NCBI RefSeq assembly: GCF_023195695.1
Contig: NZ_JALPQG010000013.1
Span: forward strand, 1 to 64,000
DNA from: Aliiroseovarius sp. S1339
Lineage (GTDB): Bacteria; Pseudomonadota; Alphaproteobacteria; Rhodobacterales; Rhodobacteraceae
Length of the DNA stretch: 64,000 bases
Direction of reading: 5' to 3'
Shown here piece after piece: positions 45,793-54,341 of this stretch. The position numbers and the translations under genes were made by a program. Position 1 is the stretch's first letter. Each line of letters starts with the position of its first letter. The notes beneath the pieces are model-generated. The model saw only the letters and a list, made by a program, of their open reading frames with translations. It was not told the origin of the DNA and made no database searches.

Positions 45793-46803
45793 ATGTTCAC
45801 CTATACGCTGCGGCGGCTTGCCTTTTCTGTTCCGGTGCTGCTGGCGATTAGCCTTGTGATTTTTTTGCTGATCGACTTAGCGCCGAACGATCCAACGGCC
45901 AACCTGCCCCTGACCATCCCGCCAGAAATGCGCGAACAAATCCGCACCAGCCTTGGCTTGGACGCCCCCACGCACGTGCGCTATCTTTTGTGGTGCAAAC
46001 AGTTTTTCATCTATGAACCGCTGAACCTGATCGAGGCGTTGACGGGCTGGGGCGGGCTTGGCGAAGACCGGTTGAGGGTGCAAAGCTGGTCCGCGCGCGC
46101 GCCCGTTGTTGACCTGATCGTCGAGCGTTTGCCCCAAACCCTGTGGGTGGTCGGCCTGGCCATGCTGATCGGCATCATGATCGCCCTGCCGCTGGGCATC
46201 CTGTCGGCCTATCGCCAATATGGCTGGGTCGATCAGGTCGGCACGTTCATCGCGATGGTTGGCTTTTCGGTCCCCAGTTTTTTTCTGGGCGTGCTGATGA
46301 TCATCATCTTTTCGGTCAAACTGGGGTGGTTTCCGTCGATTTATGACACGACCCACAAAGTCTCGGACTGGCAAAGCTTTGTGGTTCAGATGCGCCAGAT
46401 GATCATGCCGGTCGCGGTGCTGGCGCTGTATAATGCGGCCCAGTTCAGCCGCTACATGCGCGCCGCCATTCTGGACAATCTGCATCAGGATTACGTGCGC
46501 ACTGCCCGCGCCAAGGGGATGAGCGAGGTGCGCGTGATGTTGGGCCACGTGCTGCGCAACTCGATGATTCCTGTGGTGACCGTCATTTCCCTGACGGTGC
46601 CGCACGTTTTTGCAGGCGCGATCATCACCGAGCAGGTGTTCAAGGTGAACGGTTTGGGGCAACTTTTGATCAGCGGTATACAAAATGGCGACGTGCCGCT
46701 GGTGCAGACACTGACCTTCCTGTTCGCGGTCTTGATCGTGGCGTTCAACTTGATGGCCGACATCCTTTATGGCCTTCTTGACCCGAGGATCCGGTATGAC
46801 TGA
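45793..46803 (+). CDS. ABC transporter permease (DppB/OppB-like)
   Basis: A 336-residue inner-membrane permease with about six transmembrane helices. The N-terminus FTYTLRRLAFSVPVLLAISLVIFLL is the typical DppB signal-anchor. The EAA motif, which docks the ATPase, is in YVRTARAKGMSEVRVMLGHVLRNSMIPVVTV. The long periplasmic loop between the first two helices is normal for the family. It overlaps the second permease by 8 nt. Confidence 0.94.
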   Translation: MFTYTLRRLAFSVPVLLAISLVIFLLIDLAPNDPTANLPLTIPPEMREQIRTSLGLDAPTHVRYLLWCKQFFIYEPLNLIEALTGWGGLGEDRLRVQSWSARAPVVDLIVERLPQTLWVVGLAMLIGIMIALPLGILSAYRQYGWVDQVGTFIAMVGFSVPSFFLGVLMIIIFSVKLGWFPSIYDTTHKVSDWQSFVVQMRQMIMPVAVLALYNAAQFSRYMRAAILDNLHQDYVRTARAKGMSEVRVMLGHVLRNSMIPVVTVISLTVPHVFAGAIITEQVFKVNGLGQLLISGIQNGDVPLVQTLTFLFAVLIVAFNLMADILYGLLDPRIRYD

Positions 46804-47740
46804 GCCGGTGATGATCACAGCAACACACCCGCCACGCCGCGCAACAGTTTGGCGTCGCTTCTGCGCCCATCCCGGCGCGGTTGCGGGCGCTGTGGTCTTT
46901 GGGCTGATCAGCCTCGCCGTTCTTCTCGGCCCGTTAATCTGGAGCCTTGATGCCGCGCAGATCGACATTGCCGCGAAAAACCAAAGGCCTAATCTGGCCC
47001 ACCCCCTTGGCACCGACCAACTGGGCCGCGACCTTTTGGCCGCGCTTCTGGCTGGCGGGCGCATATCGCTGTTGGTCGGTTTAGTGGCCATGGTGCTGGC
47101 CCTGTGCCTTGGCACGCTGGTCGGCGTGGTCGCGGGCGTGTTTCGCAGCTGGGACGGCCCGCTTATGCGCCTGACCGACCTGTTCCTGTCCCTGCCCCTG
47201 CTGCCACTGCTATTGGTCGCAATTATGTTGTGGCGCGACAGCCTGCGTGCGCAATTCGGCCCCGAATTCGGGATATTCCTACTGATCGTTTGCGTCATCG
47301 GATTGACCAGTTGGATGCAAACCGCGCGGATCGTGCGGGGCGAGGTTCTGGCCCTGCGCGAACGTGAATTCGTCATGGCTGCCACCGCCCTTGGCGCGCG
47401 GCCCTTTGCAATGATTGGGCGTCACATCCTGCCCAATGTGCTCAGCCCGATCATGGTCTCGGCCACGCTGGGAATTGGTCACGCGATCATCACCGAAAGC
47501 GCGCTTAGCTTTCTGGGACTGGGTTTTCCATCGGATGTTCCGACCTGGGGTCGTTTGTTGTTTGATGGCACCAACTACATGACCCTGACCCCGGCACGAG
47601 TGATCTGGCCGGGGCTTGCGATCTCGCTAACGGTGTTGAGTGTGAATTACATGGGGGACGGATTGCGCGACGCGTTAGACCCGCGCAAGTCGCACGGCGG
47701 GCGGACCCGGTTAAAAAGAACGCGACAGGTCGGTAGTTAA
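46796..47740 (+). CDS. ABC transporter permease (DppC/OppC-like)
   Basis: A 314-residue second permease. N-terminal RRFCAHPGAVAGAVVFGLISLAVLLGPLIW is the DppC-type anchor; HPLGTDQLGRDLLAALLAGGRISLLVGL is a strong family signature, and the EAA loop is in MAATALGARPFAMIGRHILPNVLSPIMV. GLGFPSDVPTWGRLLFDG also fits. I start at 46796, overlapping the first permease by 8 nt. A DppD/DppF-type ATPase would be expected next but is absent; a YeeE gene follows after a 175-bp gap. Confidence 0.94.
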   Translation: MTEPVMITATHPPRRATVWRRFCAHPGAVAGAVVFGLISLAVLLGPLIWSLDAAQIDIAAKNQRPNLAHPLGTDQLGRDLLAALLAGGRISLLVGLVAMVLALCLGTLVGVVAGVFRSWDGPLMRLTDLFLSLPLLPLLLVAIMLWRDSLRAQFGPEFGIFLLIVCVIGLTSWMQTARIVRGEVLALREREFVMAATALGARPFAMIGRHILPNVLSPIMVSATLGIGHAIITESALSFLGLGFPSDVPTWGRLLFDGTNYMTLTPARVIWPGLAISLTVLSVNYMGDGLRDALDPRKSHGGRTRLKRTRQVGS

Positions 47741-47915
47741 CCTTAAAACCAATTACGGTTCACCATAACCGCCGATGGCATGCACGATGTTCACGCCAGA
47801 CACCTTTGCGCAGGAAATAATTCTGTCAAGCCGCGCGCGCCACACCACACATACCCTTGTCAGACCCAAAATCAGACGCCAGATGGAACATATTCCCAAA
47901 TGCGGAGACGTGAAG

Positions 47916-48980
47916 ATGTTTGAGACCTTTGGCTTTGAGACCCTGACCCCACGCACAGCCTCGATCCTTTTTGGATTGGGACTTGGTGTGGCCTTTGGTG
48001 TTCTGGCGGAAATCACACGTTTCTGCCTGCGCCGCGGCCTGATTGGTGGCGGCGGTGACAACCGATCCGCCTTGGCGATTTGGGTGACGGCACTGGCCGT
48101 CGCCGTGCTGGGCACACAAGGCATCGTTCAGGCCGGGTGGGTCGAATTCTCTGCCCACCGCTTCCAAGCCGCAAACCTGCCCTTTCTATCGATCATCATC
48201 GGCGGCCTGATCTTCGGCGTCGGCATGGTGATGACACGCGGCTGCCTGTCGCGCCTTGCTGTGCTTGGCGCTTCGGGCAACCTGCGCGCTTTGGTCGTGC
48301 TGGGTGTCGCCGCACTGGCCGCGCTTGCCACGTTGAAAGGATTGCTGGCCCCCGCCCGCGTCGCGTTGGAGGCTGTGGTCACCCCTGCCCCGACCCTGCC
48401 CATCTGGACAGCTGCGGTGCCGCTGGTGCTTGCAGGCTATCTCGTGGCCCAATCGCGCCCACGTGCAGGAACGCTGGTTCTTGCGGCACTTCTGGGTGCC
48501 CTGATCCCGTTGGGGTGGCTGGGCACCGGGCTTGTGCTGCAGGACGAGTTCGATCCGATCACCTTCGAAAGCCTCTCGTTCACCGCGCCGTTGGCCGACA
48601 CGCTGTTCTGGACGGCCGCGTCTTCGGCCGTTGGCGGCAATTTCGGCACCGGGCTGATCGGTGGTGTGATCCTTGGTGCGCTGGCGTCTGCGCTGCTCGC
48701 CGGCCGCTTCCAATGGCAGGGCTTTGATGGCCCGGCCCAGATGGGGCGTTACCTCAGCGGCGGCGCTTTGATGGGCTTTGGTGGCGTGCTGGCTGGCGGT
48801 TGCACCGTGGGTGCCGGTATTTCCGGCGTAGCCACTTTGTCGGTCGCGGCAGTGTTGGCGCTGCTGGCCATATCGGCGGGCGCATGGGTTGCGGGGCGCG
48901 TTGATGCGCGCGTCACTTCTCGATCGAATGACGGATCCGTCGCACGGCCAGCCACACAAGCCCAACCACAGGCAGCGTAA
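47916..48980 (+). CDS. YeeE/YedE (DUF395) family sulfur-compound transporter
   Basis: A 354-residue membrane protein with about nine or ten helices. The two family motifs, each with a conserved Cys, are MTRGCLSRLAVLG and AGGCTVGAGISG; a third Cys is in TRFCLRRGL. YeeE-type proteins import thiosulfate or move persulfide sulfur across the membrane. I start at 47916 (MFETFGFE), with GGAGACGTGAAG before it; a longer version from 47775 or 47883 is less likely. Its last 68 bp overlap the 3' end of the DUF3422 gene on the other strand. No TusA-like partner is adjacent. Confidence 0.88.
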   Translation: MFETFGFETLTPRTASILFGLGLGVAFGVLAEITRFCLRRGLIGGGGDNRSALAIWVTALAVAVLGTQGIVQAGWVEFSAHRFQAANLPFLSIIIGGLIFGVGMVMTRGCLSRLAVLGASGNLRALVVLGVAALAALATLKGLLAPARVALEAVVTPAPTLPIWTAAVPLVLAGYLVAQSRPRAGTLVLAALLGALIPLGWLGTGLVLQDEFDPITFESLSFTAPLADTLFWTAASSAVGGNFGTGLIGGVILGALASALLAGRFQWQGFDGPAQMGRYLSGGALMGFGGVLAGGCTVGAGISGVATLSVAAVLALLAISAGAWVAGRVDARVTSRSNDGSVARPATQAQPQAA

Positions 48981-50199
48981 GCACCGCGGTCAGCATCCCT
49001 TTCGAGATGCCAAGCACGTCCGTCAGCGGATAGGCCAGATAGCCCGCCAGCGACACGGCGTAGTAGCTGATCGCGACGACGGACAAGCCTTCGACCGTTT
49101 CCTGCAACCGCAACTGCATATCGGCGCGCCGGTTCATGCTTTCCAGCAGGGCTTGGTTCTGCTCTGACCGCTGCACATCGACGCGCGTGCGCAACAGATC
49201 GCCCGCGCGCATCGACCGCCGCGCCATCGCCGTCAGCTGCTTTTCGGCGCTTTTGACCGTGCGCATGGCCGGGTCATAGCGGCGCATCATGAATTCGCTG
49301 AGGGTCTGGCGATCCATGAACCGGGCTTCACGCAGCGAGGTGATCCGTTGATGCACAATCGCCTCATAGGCTTTCGTGGCGCTTAACCGAAACGAGGTCG
49401 CCGCCGTCAAATCCTCAAGCTCGGACGAGATTTGAAGCAATTCGTCCAACGTCGCTTCGGCGGGTTCGTCATCGCGCGACATGGCGCTGACCAGATGGGT
49501 CAACTCTCCGTCCAGATGACCCAGCTTGGCCTGTAGGTTACGCGCCAACGGCAGGCCCAGCATGGACATGGACTTATAGGTCTCGATCTCGCACAGGCGC
49601 TGAACGATCCGCCCGATGCGACTGTCGCCGGCATCCTTGCCGATAAAGGCGGCAAAGCGCATGTGGCCCGCCGGGTCAATGCGGAAATCCCCAGCGATCA
49701 TCGCTGCGCGTTCCAGAACCCAGGTCGAGGCGACACTTTCCGACACGAACCACTTGCTGATCGCCTCATTCATCTCGTCTTCGGTGTCGGGCATCGTGTC
49801 GATACGGATATGGGCCGATGTCACGCGCTTGCCCGGGGCAGTTTGCAGCCAATCATCGGGAAACACGTCGAAGGCGGCGGGATCAAAGGCACGCGAGGCA
49901 ACGCCATCACCGAATACCGTATAGGTGACGAATTCGGTATGCTGTTCCCATTTCAGATGATAGCGGCCGATTGCCCCGAAATAGTGGTTCGCACCGGGGC
50001 CGGGATGGGGGGCGCCGAACCGATCCAGCAGGTCGATCAGATGCGCACGGTCTGCATCGCGATCCCGACTGGCCGCATTCTCTGGTCGCTTCACCGCCAG
50101 ATACACCGCCGTCCCCGGCGCTTTCAACGCGGGCGACGGGCGGGCATGTAACTCGTTTGCCAGCTCGTAACGCTGTGGGTGATCGTCCAGTGAAAACAT
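48913..50199 (-). CDS. DUF3422 family membrane-anchored protein
   Basis: A 428-residue protein. The N-terminal domain (HPQRYELANELHARPSPAL) and the central helical part with AMRTVKSAEKQLTAMARRSMRAGDLLRTRVDVQRSEQNQALLESMNRRA, split by family-conserved Arg, match DUF3422. Two C-terminal helices (VVAISYYAVSLAGYLAYP and LTAVLTLPVVGLVWLAV) anchor it. A long coiled-coil-like stretch precedes them. Function is unknown; the layout resembles CorA-like or membrane-tethered coiled-coil proteins. The ATG at 50199 has AAGGAAGGG before it. It sits where ftsW would be expected after murD. Confidence 0.88.
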   Translation of the reverse strand: MFSLDDHPQRYELANELHARPSPALKAPGTAVYLAVKRPENAASRDRDADRAHLIDLLDRFGAPHPGPGANHYFGAIGRYHLKWEQHTEFVTYTVFGDGVASRAFDPAAFDVFPDDWLQTAPGKRVTSAHIRIDTMPDTEDEMNEAISKWFVSESVASTWVLERAAMIAGDFRIDPAGHMRFAAFIGKDAGDSRIGRIVQRLCEIETYKSMSMLGLPLARNLQAKLGHLDGELTHLVSAMSRDDEPAEATLDELLQISSELEDLTAATSFRLSATKAYEAIVHQRITSLREARFMDRQTLSEFMMRRYDPAMRTVKSAEKQLTAMARRSMRAGDLLRTRVDVQRSEQNQALLESMNRRADMQLRLQETVEGLSVVAISYYAVSLAGYLAYPLTDVLGISKGMLTAVLTLPVVGLVWLAVRRIRHSIEK

Positions 50200-50307
50200 C
50201 GCGCGCCCTTCCTTTTGCGACAGAGGTAGCAGAGCAAGGACGCCTTGCAAACCCTTTATAACAAGGGGTTTTCGCGGTGCTTCGTATGCTGCGGGATACC
50301 GCCGAGG

Positions 50308-51717
50308 CTATGGATTGGCGATCAGGGCTGCAACCTGCCCGGAGAAATCCTCGCCGCGCTTTTCGAAATCCGGATATTGGTCGAAACTGGCAGCCGCTGG
50401 CGCCAGCAAAACGGTGTCCCCGGGTTGGGCATCAGCCGCCGCCTGCGCGACGGCCTGCGCCATGGTTTCGCAAATCTCGTGCGGCACGTCGCCCAGTTGC
50501 AGCGCGAAGTCACGCGCTGAATGGCCGATCAGGTAAGCTTTCGTGACGCCAGACAGATCATCGGCGGACAGGCTTTCGATCCCGCCATCCTTGCCCAGAC
50601 CACCCGCGATCCAGCGGATATTCCGAAACGCAGACAAGGCTGCCCGCGCGCTGTCCACATTGGTGGCCTTGCTGTCATTGATGAACGCCACGCCGTTGCG
50701 TTCCCCCACCAATTGCGAGCGGTGCGGCAGGCCCTTGAACGCGTGAAACGCGGCCTCGATCTGTTTCGGCGCCAGCCCCAGCGTGCGACAGACCGCGTAA
50801 GCTGCGCAGGCGTTCTGGTGGTTGTGGGTGCCGGGCAGCCCCTTGACCCCCCGCAGGTCGATCGAGCCGACCTGCCGCCCCTTGCGGTATTCGGACAGAA
50901 AGCCCTTGCGCGCAAAGACCTGCCAGCCGGGACCGGTCAGCTTGCGGTCCACAGACATGCGGATCACCCGGTCATCGGTCGGCCCTTCGGACAGTTGACC
51001 CGCCAGAAAGACACCTTCGGGTTCATCTACGCCGATCACCGCACGATCCGGGCCACCTTCTGCAAACAGACGGCGCTTGGCCGCGAAATAGCCGCCCATG
51101 CCGCCGTGGCGGTCCAGATGGTCGGGCGACAGGTTGGTGAACACGGCCACGTCCGGGGTCAGGGCGCGTGCAAGGTCGGTCTGATAGCTCGACAGTTCCA
51201 ACACCACGACCTCGCCGTCATGGGCGGGGTCAATGTCCAGCACACCGCGCCCGATATTGCCCGCCAACTGCGTGGGGCGTCCTGCCTCTTGCAAGATGTG
51301 ATGGACCAGGGCCGAGGTGGTGGATTTGCCGTTCGATCCGGTGATCGCCACCACCTTCGGCGACACTTCGAAACTGTCCCAATCGTAGGTGGCAAAGCTG
51401 CGAAAGAACAGGCCGATATCGTTGTCGACCGGCACGCCTGCCTCCATCGCGGCGGCGATGATCTTGTTGGGTTCGGGATAAAGATGCGGGATGCCGGGGC
51501 TGACGATCAACGCGGCCACATCCTTCCAGGCCTCTGGTTTGGACAGATCATGCAGGATCAGGGCCTGGCCTTCGGCGCGGTCACGGGCTTCAGCGCTGTC
51601 GTCCCAGCACAGGGCTTCCGCCCCGCCTTCTTCCAGTGCGTGTGCCGTCGCAATGCCAGAGCGCCCAAGCCCCAGAACCGCTACCTTTTGGCCGTCATAA
51701 CCTTTGACCGGGATCAT
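50308..51717 (-). CDS. murD: UDP-N-acetylmuramoyl-L-alanine--D-glutamate ligase
   Basis: A 469-residue cytoplasmic Mur ligase adding D-glutamate to UDP-MurNAc-L-Ala. The N-terminal Rossmann-like domain has [14 protein letters not shown]; the ATP site is [19 protein letters not shown] (about 120-138), with LELSSYQTD and [14 protein letters not shown] following. The third domain has [17 protein letters not shown], with the conserved Asn-Asp-Ser-Lys. The ATG at 51717 has GGAGGCGCGG before it. It lies about 105 bp after mraY with a terminator in between, so it may be transcribed partly on its own. Confidence 0.96.
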   Translation of the reverse strand: MIPVKGYDGQKVAVLGLGRSGIATAHALEEGGAEALCWDDSAEARDRAEGQALILHDLSKPEAWKDVAALIVSPGIPHLYPEPNKIIAAAMEAGVPVDNDIGLFFRSFATYDWDSFEVSPKVVAITGSNGKSTTSALVHHILQEAGRPTQLAGNIGRGVLDIDPAHDGEVVVLELSSYQTDLARALTPDVAVFTNLSPDHLDRHGGMGGYFAAKRRLFAEGGPDRAVIGVDEPEGVFLAGQLSEGPTDDRVIRMSVDRKLTGPGWQVFARKGFLSEYRKGRQVGSIDLRGVKGLPGTHNHQNACAAYAVCRTLGLAPKQIEAAFHAFKGLPHRSQLVGERNGVAFINDSKATNVDSARAALSAFRNIRWIAGGLGKDGGIESLSADDLSGVTKAYLIGHSARDFALQLGDVPHEICETMAQAVAQAAADAQPGDTVLLAPAAASFDQYPDFEKRGEDFSGQVAALIANP

Positions 51718-51761
51718 CCGCGCCTCCTGCATTCGTTGCTTCATCGCTACCGGAGTTGACG

Positions 51762-51798
51762 AAAAAACAAAAGCCCCGCCTGTTAAGAGGCAGGGCTT
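51762..51798 (-). terminator. Intrinsic terminator between mraY and murD
   Basis: On the minus strand AAGCCCTGCCT (51798-51788), 6-nt loop, AGGCGGGGCTT (51781-51771), then TTGTTTTTTC. The stem is 11 bp with one G-U pair, and the T-rich tail is strong. It starts 24 nt after the mraY stop and lies about 45 nt before the murD start, so it would cut or attenuate read-through into murD. Confidence 0.85.
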
Positions 51799-51821
51799 GA
51801 AATCTTGGCGGTGCGGCGTGG

Positions 51822-52904
51822 TTACCGCACCTTCAGCGTCGCCAGCCCGATCAGCGCGAGGATCAGTGAGATGATCCAGAAGCGGATGACGATCTGCGGC
51901 TCTTTCCAGCCCAGATGTTCGAAATGGTGGTGAATCGGAGCCATCAGGAACACGCGGCGCCCGGTGCGTTTGTAATAAAGCACCTGAATGATGACCGACA
52001 GCGCCTCGACCACGAAGAGGCCGCCGACGATGGCCAAAACGATCTCGTGCTTGGTGGCGACAGCGATGGCCCCCAAGGCGCCGCCCAAGGCCAGCGACCC
52101 GGTGTCGCCCATGAACACCGCCGCAGGGGGGGCGTTATACCAAAGAAAGCCCAACCCGCCGCCAATGAGTGCCGAGGTGAAAATAAACAACTCCCCCGTG
52201 CCGGGCACATAATGCACGTCCAGATATTCGGTGAAGTCGACGCGGCCAACGGCGTAAGCAATCACACCCAACGTGCCTGCCGCGATCATCACCGGCATAA
52301 TCGCCAGCCCGTCCAGACCGTCGGTCAGGTTCACCGCATTGGCAGCCCCGACGATGACGATCATCACGAAGGGGATAAAGAACATCCCCATGTTCAACAG
52401 CGTGTCCTTGAAGAACGGCAGCGCCAGCTGGAATTGCAGCCCCTCGGGGTGGCTGATCGACGCCAGATAGCCCGCAATCGCGGCAATCGCCAAGCCGAGG
52501 CCCATGCGCAGCTTACCCGAAACGCCCGCTGTGGTGGCCTTGGACACCTTGGCGTAATCGTCTGCAAACCCAATCAAACCAAAGCCATAGGTCACGAACA
52601 GCGTGATCCAGATATAGGGATTGTCCAGCCGCGCCCACATCAGGGTCGATACAAGAAGGGCGGACAGGATCAACAGCCCGCCCATCGTCGGCGTGCCCTG
52701 CTTTTCCTTGTGGCTCTCAGGCCCATCATCGCGGATCGGTTGCCCCTTGCCCTGCCTGCGACGCAAGATATTGATCAGCGGCTTGCCAAAAATGAACCCG
52801 AAGATAAGGGCTGTGAAGAACGCCCCACCGGATCGGAAGGTGATATAGCGAAACAGGTTGAAAACATCGCCACCGTCCGAAAACTCGGTCAACCAATACA
52901 ACAT
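51822..52904 (-). CDS. mraY: Phospho-N-acetylmuramoyl-pentapeptide-transferase
   Basis: A 360-residue inner-membrane enzyme that makes lipid I from UDP-MurNAc-pentapeptide and undecaprenyl phosphate. It has about ten transmembrane helices. Signatures are [28 protein letters not shown] with the aspartates, [11 protein letters not shown] and the cytosolic [19 protein letters not shown] with its His triad. Length is standard. It lies 21 nt after murF and is followed by a terminator. Confidence 0.97.
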   Translation of the reverse strand: MLYWLTEFSDGGDVFNLFRYITFRSGGAFFTALIFGFIFGKPLINILRRRQGKGQPIRDDGPESHKEKQGTPTMGGLLILSALLVSTLMWARLDNPYIWITLFVTYGFGLIGFADDYAKVSKATTAGVSGKLRMGLGLAIAAIAGYLASISHPEGLQFQLALPFFKDTLLNMGMFFIPFVMIVIVGAANAVNLTDGLDGLAIMPVMIAAGTLGVIAYAVGRVDFTEYLDVHYVPGTGELFIFTSALIGGGLGFLWYNAPPAAVFMGDTGSLALGGALGAIAVATKHEIVLAIVGGLFVVEALSVIIQVLYYKRTGRRVFLMAPIHHHFEHLGWKEPQIVIRFWIISLILALIGLATLKVR

Positions 52905-52925
52905 ATTGTGGGTCCCTTTTTGGAG

Positions 52926-54341
52926 TTAGTCGAGCGATTGGCCCATTTTGCGCAAGACGTCAACCGTCTGAGACACCAAAGAGCCCTTGGACCCCTTGAC
53001 CAACACAACATCGCCTGCGTCTACGATTTTGCGGATATGGGGGTTCATCTCGGCGGCGGTTTCCACCCAAACGCCTTGTTGATCGCCGTCCAACCGCGCC
53101 CAAAGCGCGCGCATGCGCGGACCGACGCAATGTATCTGGTCAATCGGCTTGATGAACGGCAGGTCTGCAATGGCAGCGTGCAGCGCGGCTTCGTCCGGGC
53201 CAAGTTCCAGCATGTCGCCAAGGATTGCGATCCGGCGACCTTTCTGGATAAGGCCCACACCGTCAACCGGCTCCATCGCTCCCAGCACTTCCAGCGCGGC
53301 GGCCAATGAGGTGGGGTTGGCGTTGAACGCGTCGTCAATCACGGTCAGCGTCAGGCCCTCGCTGGCATCCAGCATGACCTGTTCGCGTGTGCCGCGCCCG
53401 GTGGGCGGTTGCCACGTCGCCATATGGCGCGCCGCCAGCGTTGTGTCAGCTCCCAAGGCGTGTACCGCAACCAAAGTGGCAAGGCCATTCATCGCAAAAT
53501 GCCTGCCGGGTGTCGCGATCTTGAACAACTGTTCGTCGCCCGCGATCATTGCTTTGCAAATCGTGGCGTCCGGGGTCAGTGAGACATGGGTCAGTCGATG
53601 ATCGTTCCCAGCCCCCTCGCCGAAACTTTGCAGGTTATAGCCGTCCGCTGCCAGTGCAAGCAGGGGCGAGGTTTCCAGATCGCCGTTGATCACGGCTGTC
53701 CCGCCTGGCTCTAACCCCTCAAAAATCGCAGCTTTTTCGTGAGCGATTCCGGCAAGGTCGTCAAACGCTTCCAGATGGGCCGCCGCAACGGTCGTGATCA
53801 GCGCAACATGGGGCCGCGCCATGCGGGCCAGCGGGCCTATTTCGCCAGGATGGTTCATGCCGATCTCGATCACGGCAAATTCGGTGTCCCGAGGCATCCG
53901 CGCCAAGGTCAGCGGCACGCCCCAATGGTTGTTGTAGCTTGCCTCGGCGGCGTGGGTCCGGCCCTGCGCGGACAGAACCGCGCGCAACATTTCCTTGGTC
54001 GAGGTCTTGCCGACAGACCCCGTCACCGCCACGACGCGCGCCTTCGTTCGCGCACGTCCGGCGCGACCAAGCGCTTCCAGTGCAGCCAGCACATCATCGA
54101 CGATCAATAGCGGGGCACTGGGGTCGATACCATCCGGGATACGGCTGACCATCGCCGCCGCCGCGCCCTTTTCAAGCGCTTGAGCGATAAAGTCATGGCC
54201 GTCGCGAATGTCTTTCAGGGCGACAAAAAGATCGCCCGGCTGGATCGTGCGCGTGTCGATCGACACACCATCAACGGCCCAGCTCCCCTGCACTTGCCCG
54301 CCCGTTGCGGCAGCGGCATCTTCTGCGCGCCACAGGCTCAT
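52926..54341 (-). CDS. murF: UDP-N-acetylmuramoyl-tripeptide--D-alanyl-D-alanine ligase
   Basis: A 471-residue Mur ligase adding D-Ala-D-Ala to the stem peptide. N-terminal VDGVSIDTRTIQPGDLFVALK is the UDP-binding domain; the ATP loop is VVAVTGSVGKTSTKEML (about 108-124), with ASYNNHWGVPLTL and EIGMNHPGEIGPLARM typical of MurF. The third domain has VIDDAFNANPTSLAAAL. Its ATG overlaps the murE stop (ATGA), and it ends 21 nt before mraY. Confidence 0.96.
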   Translation of the reverse strand: MSLWRAEDAAAATGGQVQGSWAVDGVSIDTRTIQPGDLFVALKDIRDGHDFIAQALEKGAAAAMVSRIPDGIDPSAPLLIVDDVLAALEALGRAGRARTKARVVAVTGSVGKTSTKEMLRAVLSAQGRTHAAEASYNNHWGVPLTLARMPRDTEFAVIEIGMNHPGEIGPLARMARPHVALITTVAAAHLEAFDDLAGIAHEKAAIFEGLEPGGTAVINGDLETSPLLALAADGYNLQSFGEGAGNDHRLTHVSLTPDATICKAMIAGDEQLFKIATPGRHFAMNGLATLVAVHALGADTTLAARHMATWQPPTGRGTREQVMLDASEGLTLTVIDDAFNANPTSLAAALEVLGAMEPVDGVGLIQKGRRIAILGDMLELGPDEAALHAAIADLPFIKPIDQIHCVGPRMRALWARLDGDQQGVWVETAAEMNPHIRKIVDAGDVVLVKGSKGSLVSQTVDVLRKMGQSLD

